A stretch of 64,000 nucleotides of DNA from Parafrankia irregularis (GCF_001536285.1 NZ_FAOZ01000009.1:211449-275448); one strand, 5' to 3'. Numbered from the stretch's first letter, positions 50,045 through 58,955 are shown. Notes: a model not told the origin generated them from the letters alone. A program made the numbers and translations.

Positions 50045-50722
50045 GTGGGCGCCGTGGCTGGCTACCGGATCATCCTTGCCTCGGGATCGCCGCGCCGTCG
50101 CGAGATCATGACGAGGATGGGGCTCGCCTTCACCGTCGTCACCAGCGGCGTGGACGAGACGGTCGAGAGCTACGACGATCCGCCCGACTTCGCCCTGCAA
50201 CTCGCGCGCCGCAAGGCACTGGCAGTCGCAGCTACCGGGGCAGTCGCAGCTACCGGGGCAGCCGCGGGTATGGAGGCAGCCGCGGGGACGGCAGCGGGCT
50301 TCGCGCGGGACGCGCTGGTCATCGGCTGCGACACGATCGTCGAGCTCGACGGGAACATCCTCGGCAAGCCGACGGACGAGCAGGACGCCACGCGGATGCT
50401 ACGAGCCCTGCGCGGCCGCACGCACCGGGTCATCACGGCCGTGGTGGTGGTGCACGATGAGTCCGGCACCGACCTGGGCCGGAGCACGACCACCGCGGTG
50501 ACCATGCGCGACTTCGGCGACGACGAGCTTGCCGCCTACGTCGCCTCCGGCGAGCCGTTCGACAAGGCGGGCAGCTACGCGATCCAGGGCGCCGGCGGTG
50601 CGTTGGTGGCGCACTACGACGGTGCCTACGACAACGTCGTCGGCCTCCCCGCGGACGTCGTCGCCGCACTGCTGCGCGACGCCACCGCCGCCGCCTCGTC
50701 ACACCGGCCCTCAGCTGGCTGA
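50045..50722 (+). CDS. maf: Maf-family nucleotide pyrophosphatase with Ala/Gly insertion
   Basis: A 225-residue Maf/YhdE protein that hydrolyses non-canonical or modified nucleoside triphosphates. Motifs: IILASGSPRRREIMTRMG, SGVDETV, ARRKA, VIGCDTIVELDGNILGKPTD, and AGSYAIQGAGG. Between the ARRKA helix and VIGCDTI is an extra Ala/Thr/Gly stretch (about residues 58-90) partly coded by two 18-base repeats, where most Maf proteins have a short loop. GTG at 50045 or GTG at 50054 could start it; neither has a strong ribosome site. Confidence 0.9.
   Translation: MGAVAGYRIILASGSPRRREIMTRMGLAFTVVTSGVDETVESYDDPPDFALQLARRKALAVAATGAVAATGAAAGMEAAAGTAAGFARDALVIGCDTIVELDGNILGKPTDEQDATRMLRALRGRTHRVITAVVVVHDESGTDLGRSTTTAVTMRDFGDDELAAYVASGEPFDKAGSYAIQGAGGALVAHYDGAYDNVVGLPADVVAALLRDATAAASSHRPSAG
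50222..50257. repeat. Two in-frame 18-bp units in maf
   Basis: GCAGTCGCAGCTACCGGG at 50222-50239 is repeated exactly at 50240-50257, coding AVAATG twice; degenerate copies follow. Confidence 0.9.
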
Positions 50723-50776
50723 AGGCGGGCACCGGCGGCACCTTCTGAAGCGGCAGACCGGGGAACCATTCCGCCG

Positions 50777-50800
50777 GCTCTCCACGCCCCCGGGGAGAGC
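50777..50800. terminator. Hairpin between convergent maf and patatin genes
   Basis: GCTCTCC (50777-50783) and GGAGAGC (50794-50800) form a perfect 7-base stem, with an additional possible C-G inner pair, in the 82-base gap between convergent stops. Confidence 0.45.
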
Positions 50801-50804
50801 AGTG

Positions 50805-52076
50805 CTATTCCTGCGACTTCTTCGTGCCGCCGGTGCTTCTGGTGCTTCGCGTGCCTGTTGTGCCGGGTCCGGCGGGAGCGCGTTTACCGCCTGCGCGGCG
50901 GGTCTGGGCGGCGGGTTTGGCACCGGTGGCGGACGTCGTCGTGTGGGCCGACGTCGCGGAGCGCGGAGCCTTCGCGGCGGCGGCGGCTTTCGCGGCTGTG
51001 GATTCCTTCGCGGTGAGGGAGGCCGTCGCCGCGGCTGACGTGGCGGCGTCCGCCGCGGCGGTGGCCTCCTGCCCGCGCAGGGCGGGATCAAGGAGGAACG
51101 CGGCGGCAGCCGCCTGGCCGCGGTGAAGCAGCATCTGCCGCCCGGCCGCGCTGAGCCCGAAGTCGGTGATGCCGACGCCCGAGGTATCGATCTCCATCGT
51201 CCGGTAGCGCACCCCGAACCGATCCATGTGGGTCTGGTCGTGCCCGACGAGGGCGGTGGCGACGACGGCCTTCAGCAGATCCAGGGGCGCCGGGGTCGGG
51301 AGAATGCGCAACAGCGGCGAAAGGTCCCCGAGCCCTCCGGGCAGGTCGGGGAACAGGCTGACCCCGATGGTGGGCCAGCGGGCGGGCTGCCCGTCCGTCC
51401 GGTCGAAGATGTCGATGGGGAAGTTCGACAGCAAGCCGCCGTCCACGATCGTGGACGTAATGCCCTCCAGCGGATTGTGCAGGGTGCACGGTTCGAAGTA
51501 GAACGGGATCGACGCCGACATGCGCACGGCGTCGGCGACGAGCTGGGTGTCCGGGTCGAGCCCGAGGCGGGGGTAGTCCCACGGCAGGCGCAGCAGGCGG
51601 CCGTGGGTGACGTCGGTGGCCATCACCACCAGCCGGTAGCGGTGCTCGGCCGGCAGGTTCGGGTCGGCGCCGGAATCGCGTCGGCGCAACTGGCCGAACG
51701 TGGTCACCCCGAGCCGGTCGAGCTCCTGGTACATCCAGCCGTGCAGGTAGTCGCCCTGGTAGGCCCCGCTGCGAGTGGCGAGGCCCAGGCTCTCGCTGAT
51801 GCCCGGCAGCCAGGGCGGCATCCGGTCGGGGACCCGGGCGAGGTCCAGCCGGTCGATGGCGGACCGCAGGCCCGCGCTGTCCGCCCCGGCGGCGACGAGT
51901 GCGGCCCCCACGGCACCGACGGAGGTACCGGCCGCCCGTTCGAACGTGTAGCCGGCTTCGAGCAGGTGCATCACCGCCCCGGCCGTCGCCAGGCCTTTCA
52001 CCCCGCCGCCCTCAAGGACGAGATCGGCTCGGAGCGCCGCCTGCGAGGGCGACGACGACCGCGATGCACTGGGCAC
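50805..52076 (-). CDS. Patatin-like phospholipase with basic Ala/Lys tail
   Basis: A 423-residue patatin-type acyl hydrolase. The oxyanion motif is LEGGGVKGLA (21-30), the nucleophile Ser52 is in GTSVGAVGAAL, and the catalytic Asp is in STIVDGGLLSNFP. The catalytic domain ends near 330. The last 90 or so residues are an Ala/Thr/Lys/Arg-rich tail (KESTAAKAAAAAKAPRS through GTKKSQE) resembling histone H1-like or nucleoid-protein tails. I prefer GTG 52076, which has an AGGGAGG site about 11 bases upstream; the frame upstream is low-complexity. 258 bases without a gene separate it from the FKBP gene. Confidence 0.85.
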   Translation of the reverse strand: MPSASRSSSPSQAALRADLVLEGGGVKGLATAGAVMHLLEAGYTFERAAGTSVGAVGAALVAAGADSAGLRSAIDRLDLARVPDRMPPWLPGISESLGLATRSGAYQGDYLHGWMYQELDRLGVTTFGQLRRRDSGADPNLPAEHRYRLVVMATDVTHGRLLRLPWDYPRLGLDPDTQLVADAVRMSASIPFYFEPCTLHNPLEGITSTIVDGGLLSNFPIDIFDRTDGQPARWPTIGVSLFPDLPGGLGDLSPLLRILPTPAPLDLLKAVVATALVGHDQTHMDRFGVRYRTMEIDTSGVGITDFGLSAAGRQMLLHRGQAAAAAFLLDPALRGQEATAAADAATSAAATASLTAKESTAAKAAAAAKAPRSATSAHTTTSATGAKPAAQTRRAGGKRAPAGPGTTGTRSTRSTGGTKKSQE

Positions 52077-52334
52077 GTCCGGCCAGCCTCCCTCGAGTCG
52101 CTCCCGCCGGGCGGCGGGGCGACGGCCGCGGCTGGCCGGCCGGCCGGTGCCGTCCGGGGGCGTTCGGCGGCAGCCCGGACGGCTGCCGTTTCCCGCTCCC
52201 GCGGACGATGTCGCCCCCGGGCTCCCGAGGCAAGGCGCGGCCCGTTCCCGCGTTTGCGCCACGCACCCGCGCAACGGTGTGCGGCGCGGACGGAACCCGG
52301 CGAGAACGGGCCGGCGGGACGAATGCCCGGCGCG

Positions 52335-52703
52335 TCAGTTGACGCTGAGCAGGTCCACCACGAAGACGAGGGTCTCGTTGGGCTTGATCTGGCCGCCGGC
52401 GCCCCGGGCGCCGTAACCGAGGTGCGGGGGAATGACGAGCTGGCGGCGGCCGCCGACCTTCATTCCCTGCACGCCCTGATCCCAGCCGGAGATCACCTGG
52501 CCGGCACCGAGCCGGAAGCGGAAGGGCTGACCGCGGTTGTACGAGGCGTCGAACTCCTCACCCGAGCTGTGCGCGACGCCGACGTAGTGGACGGAGACCG
52601 TCTGCCCCGCGGTGGCCTCGGCGCCGGTGCCCTCGGTGATGTCCTGGACGACCAGGTCGGTCGGCGGGGTCGGGTCGACGAAATCGATTTCGGGCTTCTC
52701 CAT
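52335..52703 (-). CDS. FKBP-type peptidyl-prolyl cis-trans isomerase
   Basis: A 122-residue cytosolic FKBP. Landmarks: VSVHYVGVAHSSGEEFDASYNRGQPFRFRLGAGQVISGWDQGVQGMKVGGRRQLVIPPHLGYGARG, which contains the usual aromatic pocket residues (Tyr, Phe, Asp, Trp, Tyr). The length equals single-domain FKBPs. ATG at 52703 lies 10 bases beyond the HAD gene stop, so the two are probably one operon; an upstream in-frame start (52736) would overlap that gene. Confidence 0.94.
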   Translation of the reverse strand: MEKPEIDFVDPTPPTDLVVQDITEGTGAEATAGQTVSVHYVGVAHSSGEEFDASYNRGQPFRFRLGAGQVISGWDQGVQGMKVGGRRQLVIPPHLGYGARGAGGQIKPNETLVFVVDLLSVN

Positions 52704-52713
52704 AAGCCCCACC

Positions 52714-53478
52714 CTAGTGAGCGACCCGACGTGCACCCGCGACCGAGGTCGGCGGTGCGGTCGGCGCGGCCCGCGACGTGGTCGGTGCGGTCGGTGCGGC
52801 GGGCGGGAGGCCGAGCACGTGCCGCAGATGCGGGGCGGTGAGATCCCCGACGGTGAGGTGGGAGGCCAGGACGAGCTGCGGGCGCCCGGGCACGCCGATG
52901 ACGAACATGCCGGCGGCGCGGGCGGCGTCGACCCCGGGAGGCGAGTCCTCGATGGCGATGCTGCGTGCCGGCGGGGCGCCGAGCGCGGCGCAGGCCCGCA
53001 GATAGATGTCGGGATGGGGCTTGGGCTGGTCGGTGTCCTCCCCGCCGAGGACGGCGGAGAAGGCGTCAGTCAGGCCGGCGCCGGCCAGATGCTGGTGGAC
53101 GAGGTCGCGGGGGGCACTGGAGGCGACGGCCAGCGGGTAGCCGAGCGCGGCGAGCTCGCGAACCAGGTGGACGGCACCCAGACGGGCGGGCGCGCCGGCG
53201 GCGAGCTCGGCGGTGACGAGGTCGAGGATGTCGCCGATCAGCCTGCTGCCGTGGTGGTCAGGGAAACCGAGCGCGGCGGTGAGGACGCGGCCGACTACGG
53301 ACAGCGGCTGGCCGATGAGCGTGTCGTGATGGTCGGGGGTGAAGACGCGGTCATGGTGGCCGAACAGGGTGGTATAGGCCCGGTGCCAGCAGATCTCGCT
53401 GTCGACCAGGGTTCCGTCGCAGTCGAACACGACGGCGGACGGCGGCTGCGTCGGTGGCGTCAACGCGCTCTCCTCCAT
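52714..53478 (-). CDS. HAD-family phosphatase (beta-phosphoglucomutase/GPH-like)
   Basis: A 254-residue HAD hydrolase of subfamily IA. Motif I is VVFDCDGTLVDSEI (Asp19, Asp21), motif II LAVASSAP, motif III Lys in DQPKPHPDIYLRA, and motif IV SIAIEDSPPGVDAARAAG. A cap domain of alpha helices follows motif I. A Pro/Ala/Thr-rich tail of about 30 residues ends the protein. ATG at 53478 lacks a clear ribosome site; the upstream frame is low-complexity. Cytosolic sugar-phosphate or similar phosphatase; cotranscribed with an FKBP. Confidence 0.9.
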   Translation of the reverse strand: MEESALTPPTQPPSAVVFDCDGTLVDSEICWHRAYTTLFGHHDRVFTPDHHDTLIGQPLSVVGRVLTAALGFPDHHGSRLIGDILDLVTAELAAGAPARLGAVHLVRELAALGYPLAVASSAPRDLVHQHLAGAGLTDAFSAVLGGEDTDQPKPHPDIYLRACAALGAPPARSIAIEDSPPGVDAARAAGMFVIGVPGRPQLVLASHLTVGDLTAPHLRHVLGLPPAAPTAPTTSRAAPTAPPTSVAGARRVAH

Positions 53479-53633
53479 GCCGGTTGGTGCTGGGCCGGTG
53501 GGTGCTGGCCGGACGGACGCCGCGGGCGCCGTCCCCGCGGACCGTAGCCGGAGGGTCCGACATTCCCGGGAAACCGGCAAGGCCGCCGACGGGTGCGCCG
53601 CGCCGTGGCACGTCGCCGGATCGGCGTCCCGGT

Positions 53634-55253
53634 TCAGGGCACCGACCAGAGCCGGGTGGTGCGGTCGATGCCCGCGCTGGCGAGCGTGTGGCCGCCGGGA
53701 GCGAACCGCACCGACAGCACCCAGCCGTTGTGGCCGGTCAGCGGATGGCCCAGCGGCTTCGGGTGGGCTGGGTCGGAGACGTCCCACAGTCGGATCGCCG
53801 CGTCGAAGCCTCCGGTGGCCAGGGTCCGGCCGTCGGGGGAGTAGGCGAGGGACCAGATCCGGTTGGCGTGCCCGCGCAGCGGACCGGCGAGCAGGCGCGG
53901 CCGCGCGGCGTCGTCGAGGTTCCACAGCTGGACGGAGCCGTCGGCCTCGCCGACGGCGAGCACCCGGCTGGCCGCGGCGGGTGGCCGGCCGTCGGCGGTG
54001 CGCGCCGGGCCGTCGGTGGTGGGCGCGGGCCTGCGCGGAGCGAACGCCACGGCGTAGGCGGGTGTGGGCGTCGCGGGCCCCGGCGGCAGCCTGCGCGGCG
54101 CGTGCCGGTCGGAGACATCCCAGAGCAGGATCGTGTCGCCGTTGCCGCCACCGGCCAGGATCCGGTCGTCGGGGGAGAAGGCCACCGAGGTGACATACGT
54201 GGTGTCACCGGAGAGCTGGGCGGTCTGGCGTGGGGCGCCGCTGCCCGACAGGTCCCACAGCCGGATCGTCCGGTCGTCGCTGCCGGTGGCGAGGGTGCGC
54301 CCGTCGGTGGAGAACACCACCGACCAGACGGGTTTCGTGTGCCCGGCGAGCGCCTGCCCCGCCGATGCCGGCTTCCTGCGGTCGGTGACGTCCCAGAGCC
54401 ACACGTCGCCCTGCCAGTCGCCGCCCGCGAGGGTCCGCCCGTCGGGGGAGAAGGCGACCGTGGTGACACCCGCCTGTGGCCCGGTCAGTTCCAGCGCGAG
54501 GCGCCGGGGCGACGCCCGGTCGGTGACGTCCCACAGCGCCACCTCGCCGTCCCGGTTGCTGGTGGCCATCAGCTGCCCGTCCGCGGAGAACACCGCGGAC
54601 AACGCCCAGTCGCCGCCCGCGGTCAGCGGACGCCCGAGCTGCTGTGCGGCAGGCCCGGCCACCGCTGCTTCCTGGTCGGGCAGGGCCGTCACCACCACGG
54701 CCGCGCAGGCTGTGCCGAGAAACAGCAGGACGGCCGCGAGCGCGGCACCACGTCGCCGACGCCGCGGGCCCGGCCCGAGCCCCAGCACCGTCCGCAGGCT
54801 CCGGCGACCGCGGCCCGCCGGGGGAGCGGACGCCCCAGGCATGGCCGCCCCGTGCGCGGGTGCCTCGTGCGCAGGCGGCTCGTGGGCAGGCGGCTCAGGC
54901 GCAGGCGGCTCGGGTGGAGCGTCGGGCCCGGACGGATTCCCGGCGGGCCGCTCCGGGGCGCTCGCGGGCTTGCCGTCATCCAGGGGAGCGCCGGCCGGCT
55001 CGGTGCGTGAAGGAGGCGCTTTGGCGCCTTCCCAGAGCCGGAACAGCCGAGCGATCTCCTCGTTGTCCGCACCGCACAACCGTGCGATGCGTTCCAGCGT
55101 TCCGAACTCCACCGGAATCGTCCGGCCGGTGCAGTAGCGGTGCACGGTGGACTTGCTCGCGTTGACCCTCCGGCCGATCCATTCGTAGTTGTGGCCGCTG
55201 CGCTGCTTCAGCTCCGACAGGAGTGCGCCCAGCTCCTCGGAGTGTTTTGCCAT
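53634..55253 (-). CDS. HTH-transmembrane-WD40 repeat protein
   Basis: A 539-residue protein with three parts. Residues 1-75 are an XRE-like HTH (NYEWIGRRVNASKSTVHRYCTGRTIPVEFGTLERIARLCG), a type common in actinobacterial regulators. Residues 80-165 are a Pro/Ala/His-rich linker. One membrane helix (about 170-192, AALAAVLLFLGTACAAVVVTAL) is followed by seven WD40 blades (205-539; ending VALWDVTDR, VWLWDVTDR, IRLWDLSGS, ILLWDVSDR, VQLWNLDDA, IRLWDVSDP, TRLWSVP). With the HTH inside, the propeller would be outside. ATG at 55253 with GGGAGG upstream. A one-protein transmembrane regulator is the simplest reading. Confidence 0.85.
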   Translation of the reverse strand: MAKHSEELGALLSELKQRSGHNYEWIGRRVNASKSTVHRYCTGRTIPVEFGTLERIARLCGADNEEIARLFRLWEGAKAPPSRTEPAGAPLDDGKPASAPERPAGNPSGPDAPPEPPAPEPPAHEPPAHEAPAHGAAMPGASAPPAGRGRRSLRTVLGLGPGPRRRRRGAALAAVLLFLGTACAAVVVTALPDQEAAVAGPAAQQLGRPLTAGGDWALSAVFSADGQLMATSNRDGEVALWDVTDRASPRRLALELTGPQAGVTTVAFSPDGRTLAGGDWQGDVWLWDVTDRRKPASAGQALAGHTKPVWSVVFSTDGRTLATGSDDRTIRLWDLSGSGAPRQTAQLSGDTTYVTSVAFSPDDRILAGGGNGDTILLWDVSDRHAPRRLPPGPATPTPAYAVAFAPRRPAPTTDGPARTADGRPPAAASRVLAVGEADGSVQLWNLDDAARPRLLAGPLRGHANRIWSLAYSPDGRTLATGGFDAAIRLWDVSDPAHPKPLGHPLTGHNGWVLSVRFAPGGHTLASAGIDRTTRLWSVP

Positions 55254-55828
55254 CCGGACTGGCCTCCCAGCAAATGCGCACGGTGTCGAACGGTGGACAT
55301 CCTGTTACCGTCGGGTCGCGTCAGTGACGGACCACGTCCCACACCGCCAAGATTACCGCAGGTCAGCACGGGTCGGCCGTCCCATCCCGCGACTCCTCCC
55401 CGAACGCGTTGTCAGGTGCGCCGCGCGGCTGACAGAATTTCGGGCGGGCACCGGTGGCCAGCACATCCGAGGGTGTCCCGAAGGAATTCCAGAACGTGTG
55501 ATGTGAAGTGTGGGAAATCCACCTCGGCCCGCGGAGGAATTGGCGCGAGGGAATTTGGTACCGGCCGGCGCGAAGAAGTCGAGAAAGAATACCGTGAAAC
55601 GGCTCGCGCCAGGCACCGGCCATGCGGAGCCACGGCCGTGGCCACCCGGCCGGACGGCCGGCGCACGCCCGGCCCGACCGTCCGGCCGGGCACACCCGCG
55701 CCCGGGTGCCGGGTGCCCCAGGCCTGTGGTCATGCCATCGGGGGGTGGCATGACCGCGGACCCGGGGCACCCGGACCGTCGCCTCGTGGGAGCCCGAACT
55801 GTCGGCGGTGCCTCCTATCGTGGCGGGC
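55254..55828. other. Intergenic region without a recognised gene
   Basis: About 575 bases between the divergent HTH-WD40 and winged-helix genes. The middle (55430-55610) is less GC-rich. A hairpin CCCGGCC-N9-GGCCGGG lies at 55668-55690. No supported frame or RNA gene. Confidence 0.5.
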
Positions 55829-56950
55829 ATGGTCGACGAGGTGGCACGGGCGGAGGTGCTGGCGTTCCGGGCGCACGCCCAGCAGCTGGATGGCGCGGCG
55901 ATCGCGCCGGGCGGCGCGGCCGTGCTCGACTTCGGCGTTCAGGACACCGGGCCCGACGGTGGGCGGTGGGCGCTGGCGATCCGAGGCGCCGGGGCCACCG
56001 CCGGCCCCGTCCCCGGCCCCGGTGGCGGTGGCGGTGAGCTGGCGACGGTGTGGACGCTGCGCGGCGCGCCGCATCTCCACCGTCGAGAGGATCTGCCCAC
56101 CGTGGCCGCGGCCACCGCGCCGTACTCGGAGGCCGACGCCGCGAAACGGATCTTCGATGCGGCGCGGCCGCTGCGCGCCGCCGGCATCAGTCCACTCGCC
56201 GCGTTGGACTCCGTCGCGGCGGCGATGCGCGGGCTGGTCACCGGTCCGATGGCCAAAGGCGAGGTGTCGGCTCGGCTGGCTGAGCTGATGGGCCCGCCGT
56301 ACCTGCGCTTCTGCCGGCCCTGTCAGGCCACCCACCTGTACGAGCAGCCGTTCCGGCTCGCGGCGCTGCGCGCGGGCCTGGAGCTGGTGCCCGGTACCTC
56401 GCCGCCGGTGCTGCGGCCGATCCCCGGGCTCACCCCGGCTGCAACGGTGCCCGCGCGGTTCGACGTGATCCGGGGCTATCTGCGTTTTCTGGGCCCGGCG
56501 GCACCGAAGCAGGTGGCGGAGTTCCTCGACGCTCCGGTGAAGGAGATCCGAGCCCGCTGGCCCGCCGACGCCGTCGAGGTGTGCGTCGAGGGCGAGGCTC
56601 GGTGGATCCTCGCCGAGGACAGGGATCGCCTGGGGCACGGTGCTGTCACCGCGACCCGGCTGCTGGGGCCCTATGACCTCTTCCTGCAGGCTCGGGACAG
56701 GGCGTTGCTCGTCGGCGACCAGGCACGGGCGAAGGCCCTGTGGCCGGTGCTCGGCCGGCCCGGCGCCGTGCTCGTCGGCGGAGAGGTCGCCGGCCTGTGG
56801 CGCCCGCGGCAGACCGCCGGGAAGCTGCGGCTGAACCTGACGATGTGGCGCCCGCTCACCCAGGCCCTGCGCGCCTCGATCGACGCTCAGGCCGAGCGGC
56901 TCGCCGCCTTCCGGCAGGTGCGGCTCGTCGGCGTGGAGGCCGTGGACTGA
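55829..56950 (+). CDS. AlkZ/YcaQ-like winged-helix DNA-binding (DNA glycosylase family) protein
   Basis: A 373-residue protein of the HTH_42 (winged helix DNA-binding domain) superfamily, whose characterised members AlkZ and YcaQ are DNA glycosylases that unhook crosslinks. The N-terminal segment AAVLDFGVQDTGPDGGRWAL carries a QDT triad where AlkZ has QxQ and YcaQ QxD. The central LGPAAPKQVAEFLD and the C-terminal LLGPYDLFLQARDRALLVGD and GAVLVGGEVAGLWRPR are typical. ATG at 55829 or GTG at 55808 could be the start; ribosome sites are weak for both. It converges on the SRPBCC gene, and a 20-base duplication spans both stops. Confidence 0.82.
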   Translation: MVDEVARAEVLAFRAHAQQLDGAAIAPGGAAVLDFGVQDTGPDGGRWALAIRGAGATAGPVPGPGGGGGELATVWTLRGAPHLHRREDLPTVAAATAPYSEADAAKRIFDAARPLRAAGISPLAALDSVAAAMRGLVTGPMAKGEVSARLAELMGPPYLRFCRPCQATHLYEQPFRLAALRAGLELVPGTSPPVLRPIPGLTPAATVPARFDVIRGYLRFLGPAAPKQVAEFLDAPVKEIRARWPADAVEVCVEGEARWILAEDRDRLGHGAVTATRLLGPYDLFLQARDRALLVGDQARAKALWPVLGRPGAVLVGGEVAGLWRPRQTAGKLRLNLTMWRPLTQALRASIDAQAERLAAFRQVRLVGVEAVD

Positions 56951-56985
56951 TCAGCCGTCGTGCCCACTGATCAGCCGTCGTGCCC
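56946..56985. repeat. 20-bp perfect tandem duplication across two stop codons
   Basis: ACTGATCAGCCGTCGTGCCC occurs at 56946-56965 and again at 56966-56985. Each copy has TGATCA, which reads as a stop on both strands; the first copy ends the winged-helix gene and the second ends the SRPBCC gene. Confidence 0.92.
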
Positions 56986-57474
56986 TGCGTGCTCGTCGCC
57001 CTCGGCGGTGATCAGGTCCTCCAGGGCGCGCATGGACGTCTGGAAGGAGCGGCGCAGGCCGGGCTGTTGCAGGCGGTCGATGAGCCGGCCGATCGGGCCG
57101 AGGCCAGGTCGGTAGCGCACCGTGTAGGTCAGCCTGGTGCCCAGGCCGTCGCCGACCGGGACGGGTTCGACGTCGAACACGTTGGTCATGTCGTGCATCG
57201 GCGCGAAACCGGTGCCGGTGTCGACCCTCCGCCGGGGTGGGTCGAGCTCGCGGACCGTCCAGGTCGATCGGGTCGTCAGCGGGCCGACAGTGCGGTTGCG
57301 TTCGGAGTAGGTGCGCCCGACCGTCGCCTCGCCATGGTGGTCGGTGACCTCCAGAACTCCGGCGACCCATTCCGCGTACCGGCCGGTGGCGCTGAGGACC
57401 TCCCAGACCCGCTCCGCCGGAACCGCGAGCACGGCCGTCTCGCTGACCTCACTGACCTCGCTCGCCTCACTCAT
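56971..57474 (-). CDS. SRPBCC-family protein
   Basis: A 167-residue START-like protein. After a short Glu/Ser/Val repeat (SEASEVSEVSE), the domain begins ETAVLAVPAERVWEVLSATGRYAEWVAGV and ends in the long helix GLGPIGRLIDRLQQPGLRRSFQTSMRALEDLITAE. Such proteins bind hydrophobic ligands or cyclise polyketides. ATG at 57474 has GAGGAG at 8 bases. It lies 53 bases downstream of the amine oxidase gene and could be the last member of the minus-strand operon. Confidence 0.82.
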   Translation of the reverse strand: MSEASEVSEVSETAVLAVPAERVWEVLSATGRYAEWVAGVLEVTDHHGEATVGRTYSERNRTVGPLTTRSTWTVRELDPPRRRVDTGTGFAPMHDMTNVFDVEPVPVGDGLGTRLTYTVRYRPGLGPIGRLIDRLQQPGLRRSFQTSMRALEDLITAEGDEHAGHDG

Positions 57475-57527
57475 CTCGTTGCTCCTCGCGGTTGCTGGGC
57501 GGTTGGCGGTGTCGCACGTGATCCCGG

Positions 57528-58955
57528 TCAGTCCGTGGCGGCGAGGATCGCCTGGGCGGTGTCCCGGCCCGAGCGCACCGCGCCGTCCATGTAGCCGTTC
57601 CAGTAGTCGGCGTGTTCGGCGCCGGCGAAGTGGACCCGGCCGAACGGCCGGTCCCGCCAGGGCCCGAACGCGGTCAGCACTCCCGGGGCGGCGACCGCGG
57701 TGGGGCCGCCGAGGGTCCACGGCTCGGCCGTCCAGTCCTGCTCGAAGTAGGACCGGGGCCGCAGCGCCCGCCGGCCGACGACCTGCGCGAACGCGCGCAG
57801 CACGGCGCCGCGGCGCTCACGGGCCGGCCGGTGCGCCCACGCCCGCCACTGCGGGCCGCCGAGAAACCCCATCAGCACCCCCGGGCCGCCGCCCTCGCCG
57901 GGCGGGGAGTTGTCGAACATCGAGCAGACCGTCGACCCGGCGCGGAACACCCCCTGGCCGCTGAGCCCGTCGGCCCGCCAGAACGGCTCGTCGTACACGG
58001 CCTCGCACTTCGCCAGCGCTCCGAAGGACAGCCGTTGGAACAGGGCGTCCTGCTGCGGTGGCAGCCGCGGGGACCAGGCGAGCCGCGAGGCGAGCACCGG
58101 CGGGGTCGCGACCACGGCGTGCCGAGCCGTCCACGTGCCGCGCTCCGAGCGCACGGTGACCGACCGGTCGCCCTGCTCGATGCCACGTACCGGTGTGCCG
58201 AGCCGCACCCGCCCGTCGAGCCGTTCGGCCAGGCGCAGCGCCAGCAGCTGGGAGCCGCCGTGGAAGCGCAGCTCCTGGGCGCCGCCCGCCCCGGCGATGC
58301 CCCGGTCGATAGTGCCGGGGTTGCGCTCGTCGCCCATGCCGGCGATGTAGTGGAGGCTGAACAGCAGCGACGCCTCGGCCGCCGTCCCGCCGTAGGCCGA
58401 GCCGAGGAAGACGTCGACCAGCTCCAGCCCGCCGGTGCCGGCCGTGACCCGCCGCAGCCAGGTCGCGAAGGTCATCGCGTCGAAGCGCCGGGCGCGGCGG
58501 GCCGTCCACGGCGCGTCGATCGGCACCGTGCGGGCCAGCTGGTTCATCCGGGCCATCGCGAGCCCGAGGCCGGGCAGCGCCAGCGGGTCCGGCGGGATGT
58601 CGCCGCCGAACCGGCGAGCCCGGCCACGGTGGACGTACACGCTGGCCCCGTGGGCGTAGGCGGGGAATGTCGCGACGCCGAGATCGGCGGCCAGGCCCAG
58701 CACCTGGTTCTGGGTGGGCCCGACGAACTGCCCGCCGGCCTCGACGACCTGCCCGTCGCCGAGATCGTGGTTGAGCAGGCGCCCGCCGACCCGGTCACGG
58801 GCCTCCAGCACGACGACGTCGCGGCCCGCGGCCCTCAGCGCGTCCGCCGCCGTCAGCCCGGCGAGGCCGGCGCCGATCACGGCGACGTCGACCCTTCTCG
58901 GCAGGCTGACCGCAGGCCCGCCCACGACAGTCCCGGCGGTTGTATCGCTGCTCAT
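57528..58955 (-). CDS. Flavin monoamine oxidase family protein
   Basis: A 475-residue FAD-dependent amine oxidase. The dinucleotide motif VAVIGAGLAGLTAADALRAAG (24-44) and VVVLEARDRVGGR (47-59) are complete; the C-terminal FAD motif is RVHFAGAEHADYWNGYMDGAVRSG. Putrescine or tyramine oxidases are the nearest bacterial relatives. It would oxidise an amine to an aldehyde with release of ammonia and peroxide. ATG overlaps the kinase stop by 4 bases. Its presence in an operon with a kinase and an aldolase suggests that an amino-sugar-like or amino-alcohol substrate is degraded; this is inference. Confidence 0.9.
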   Translation of the reverse strand: MSSDTTAGTVVGGPAVSLPRRVDVAVIGAGLAGLTAADALRAAGRDVVVLEARDRVGGRLLNHDLGDGQVVEAGGQFVGPTQNQVLGLAADLGVATFPAYAHGASVYVHRGRARRFGGDIPPDPLALPGLGLAMARMNQLARTVPIDAPWTARRARRFDAMTFATWLRRVTAGTGGLELVDVFLGSAYGGTAAEASLLFSLHYIAGMGDERNPGTIDRGIAGAGGAQELRFHGGSQLLALRLAERLDGRVRLGTPVRGIEQGDRSVTVRSERGTWTARHAVVATPPVLASRLAWSPRLPPQQDALFQRLSFGALAKCEAVYDEPFWRADGLSGQGVFRAGSTVCSMFDNSPPGEGGGPGVLMGFLGGPQWRAWAHRPARERRGAVLRAFAQVVGRRALRPRSYFEQDWTAEPWTLGGPTAVAAPGVLTAFGPWRDRPFGRVHFAGAEHADYWNGYMDGAVRSGRDTAQAILAATD

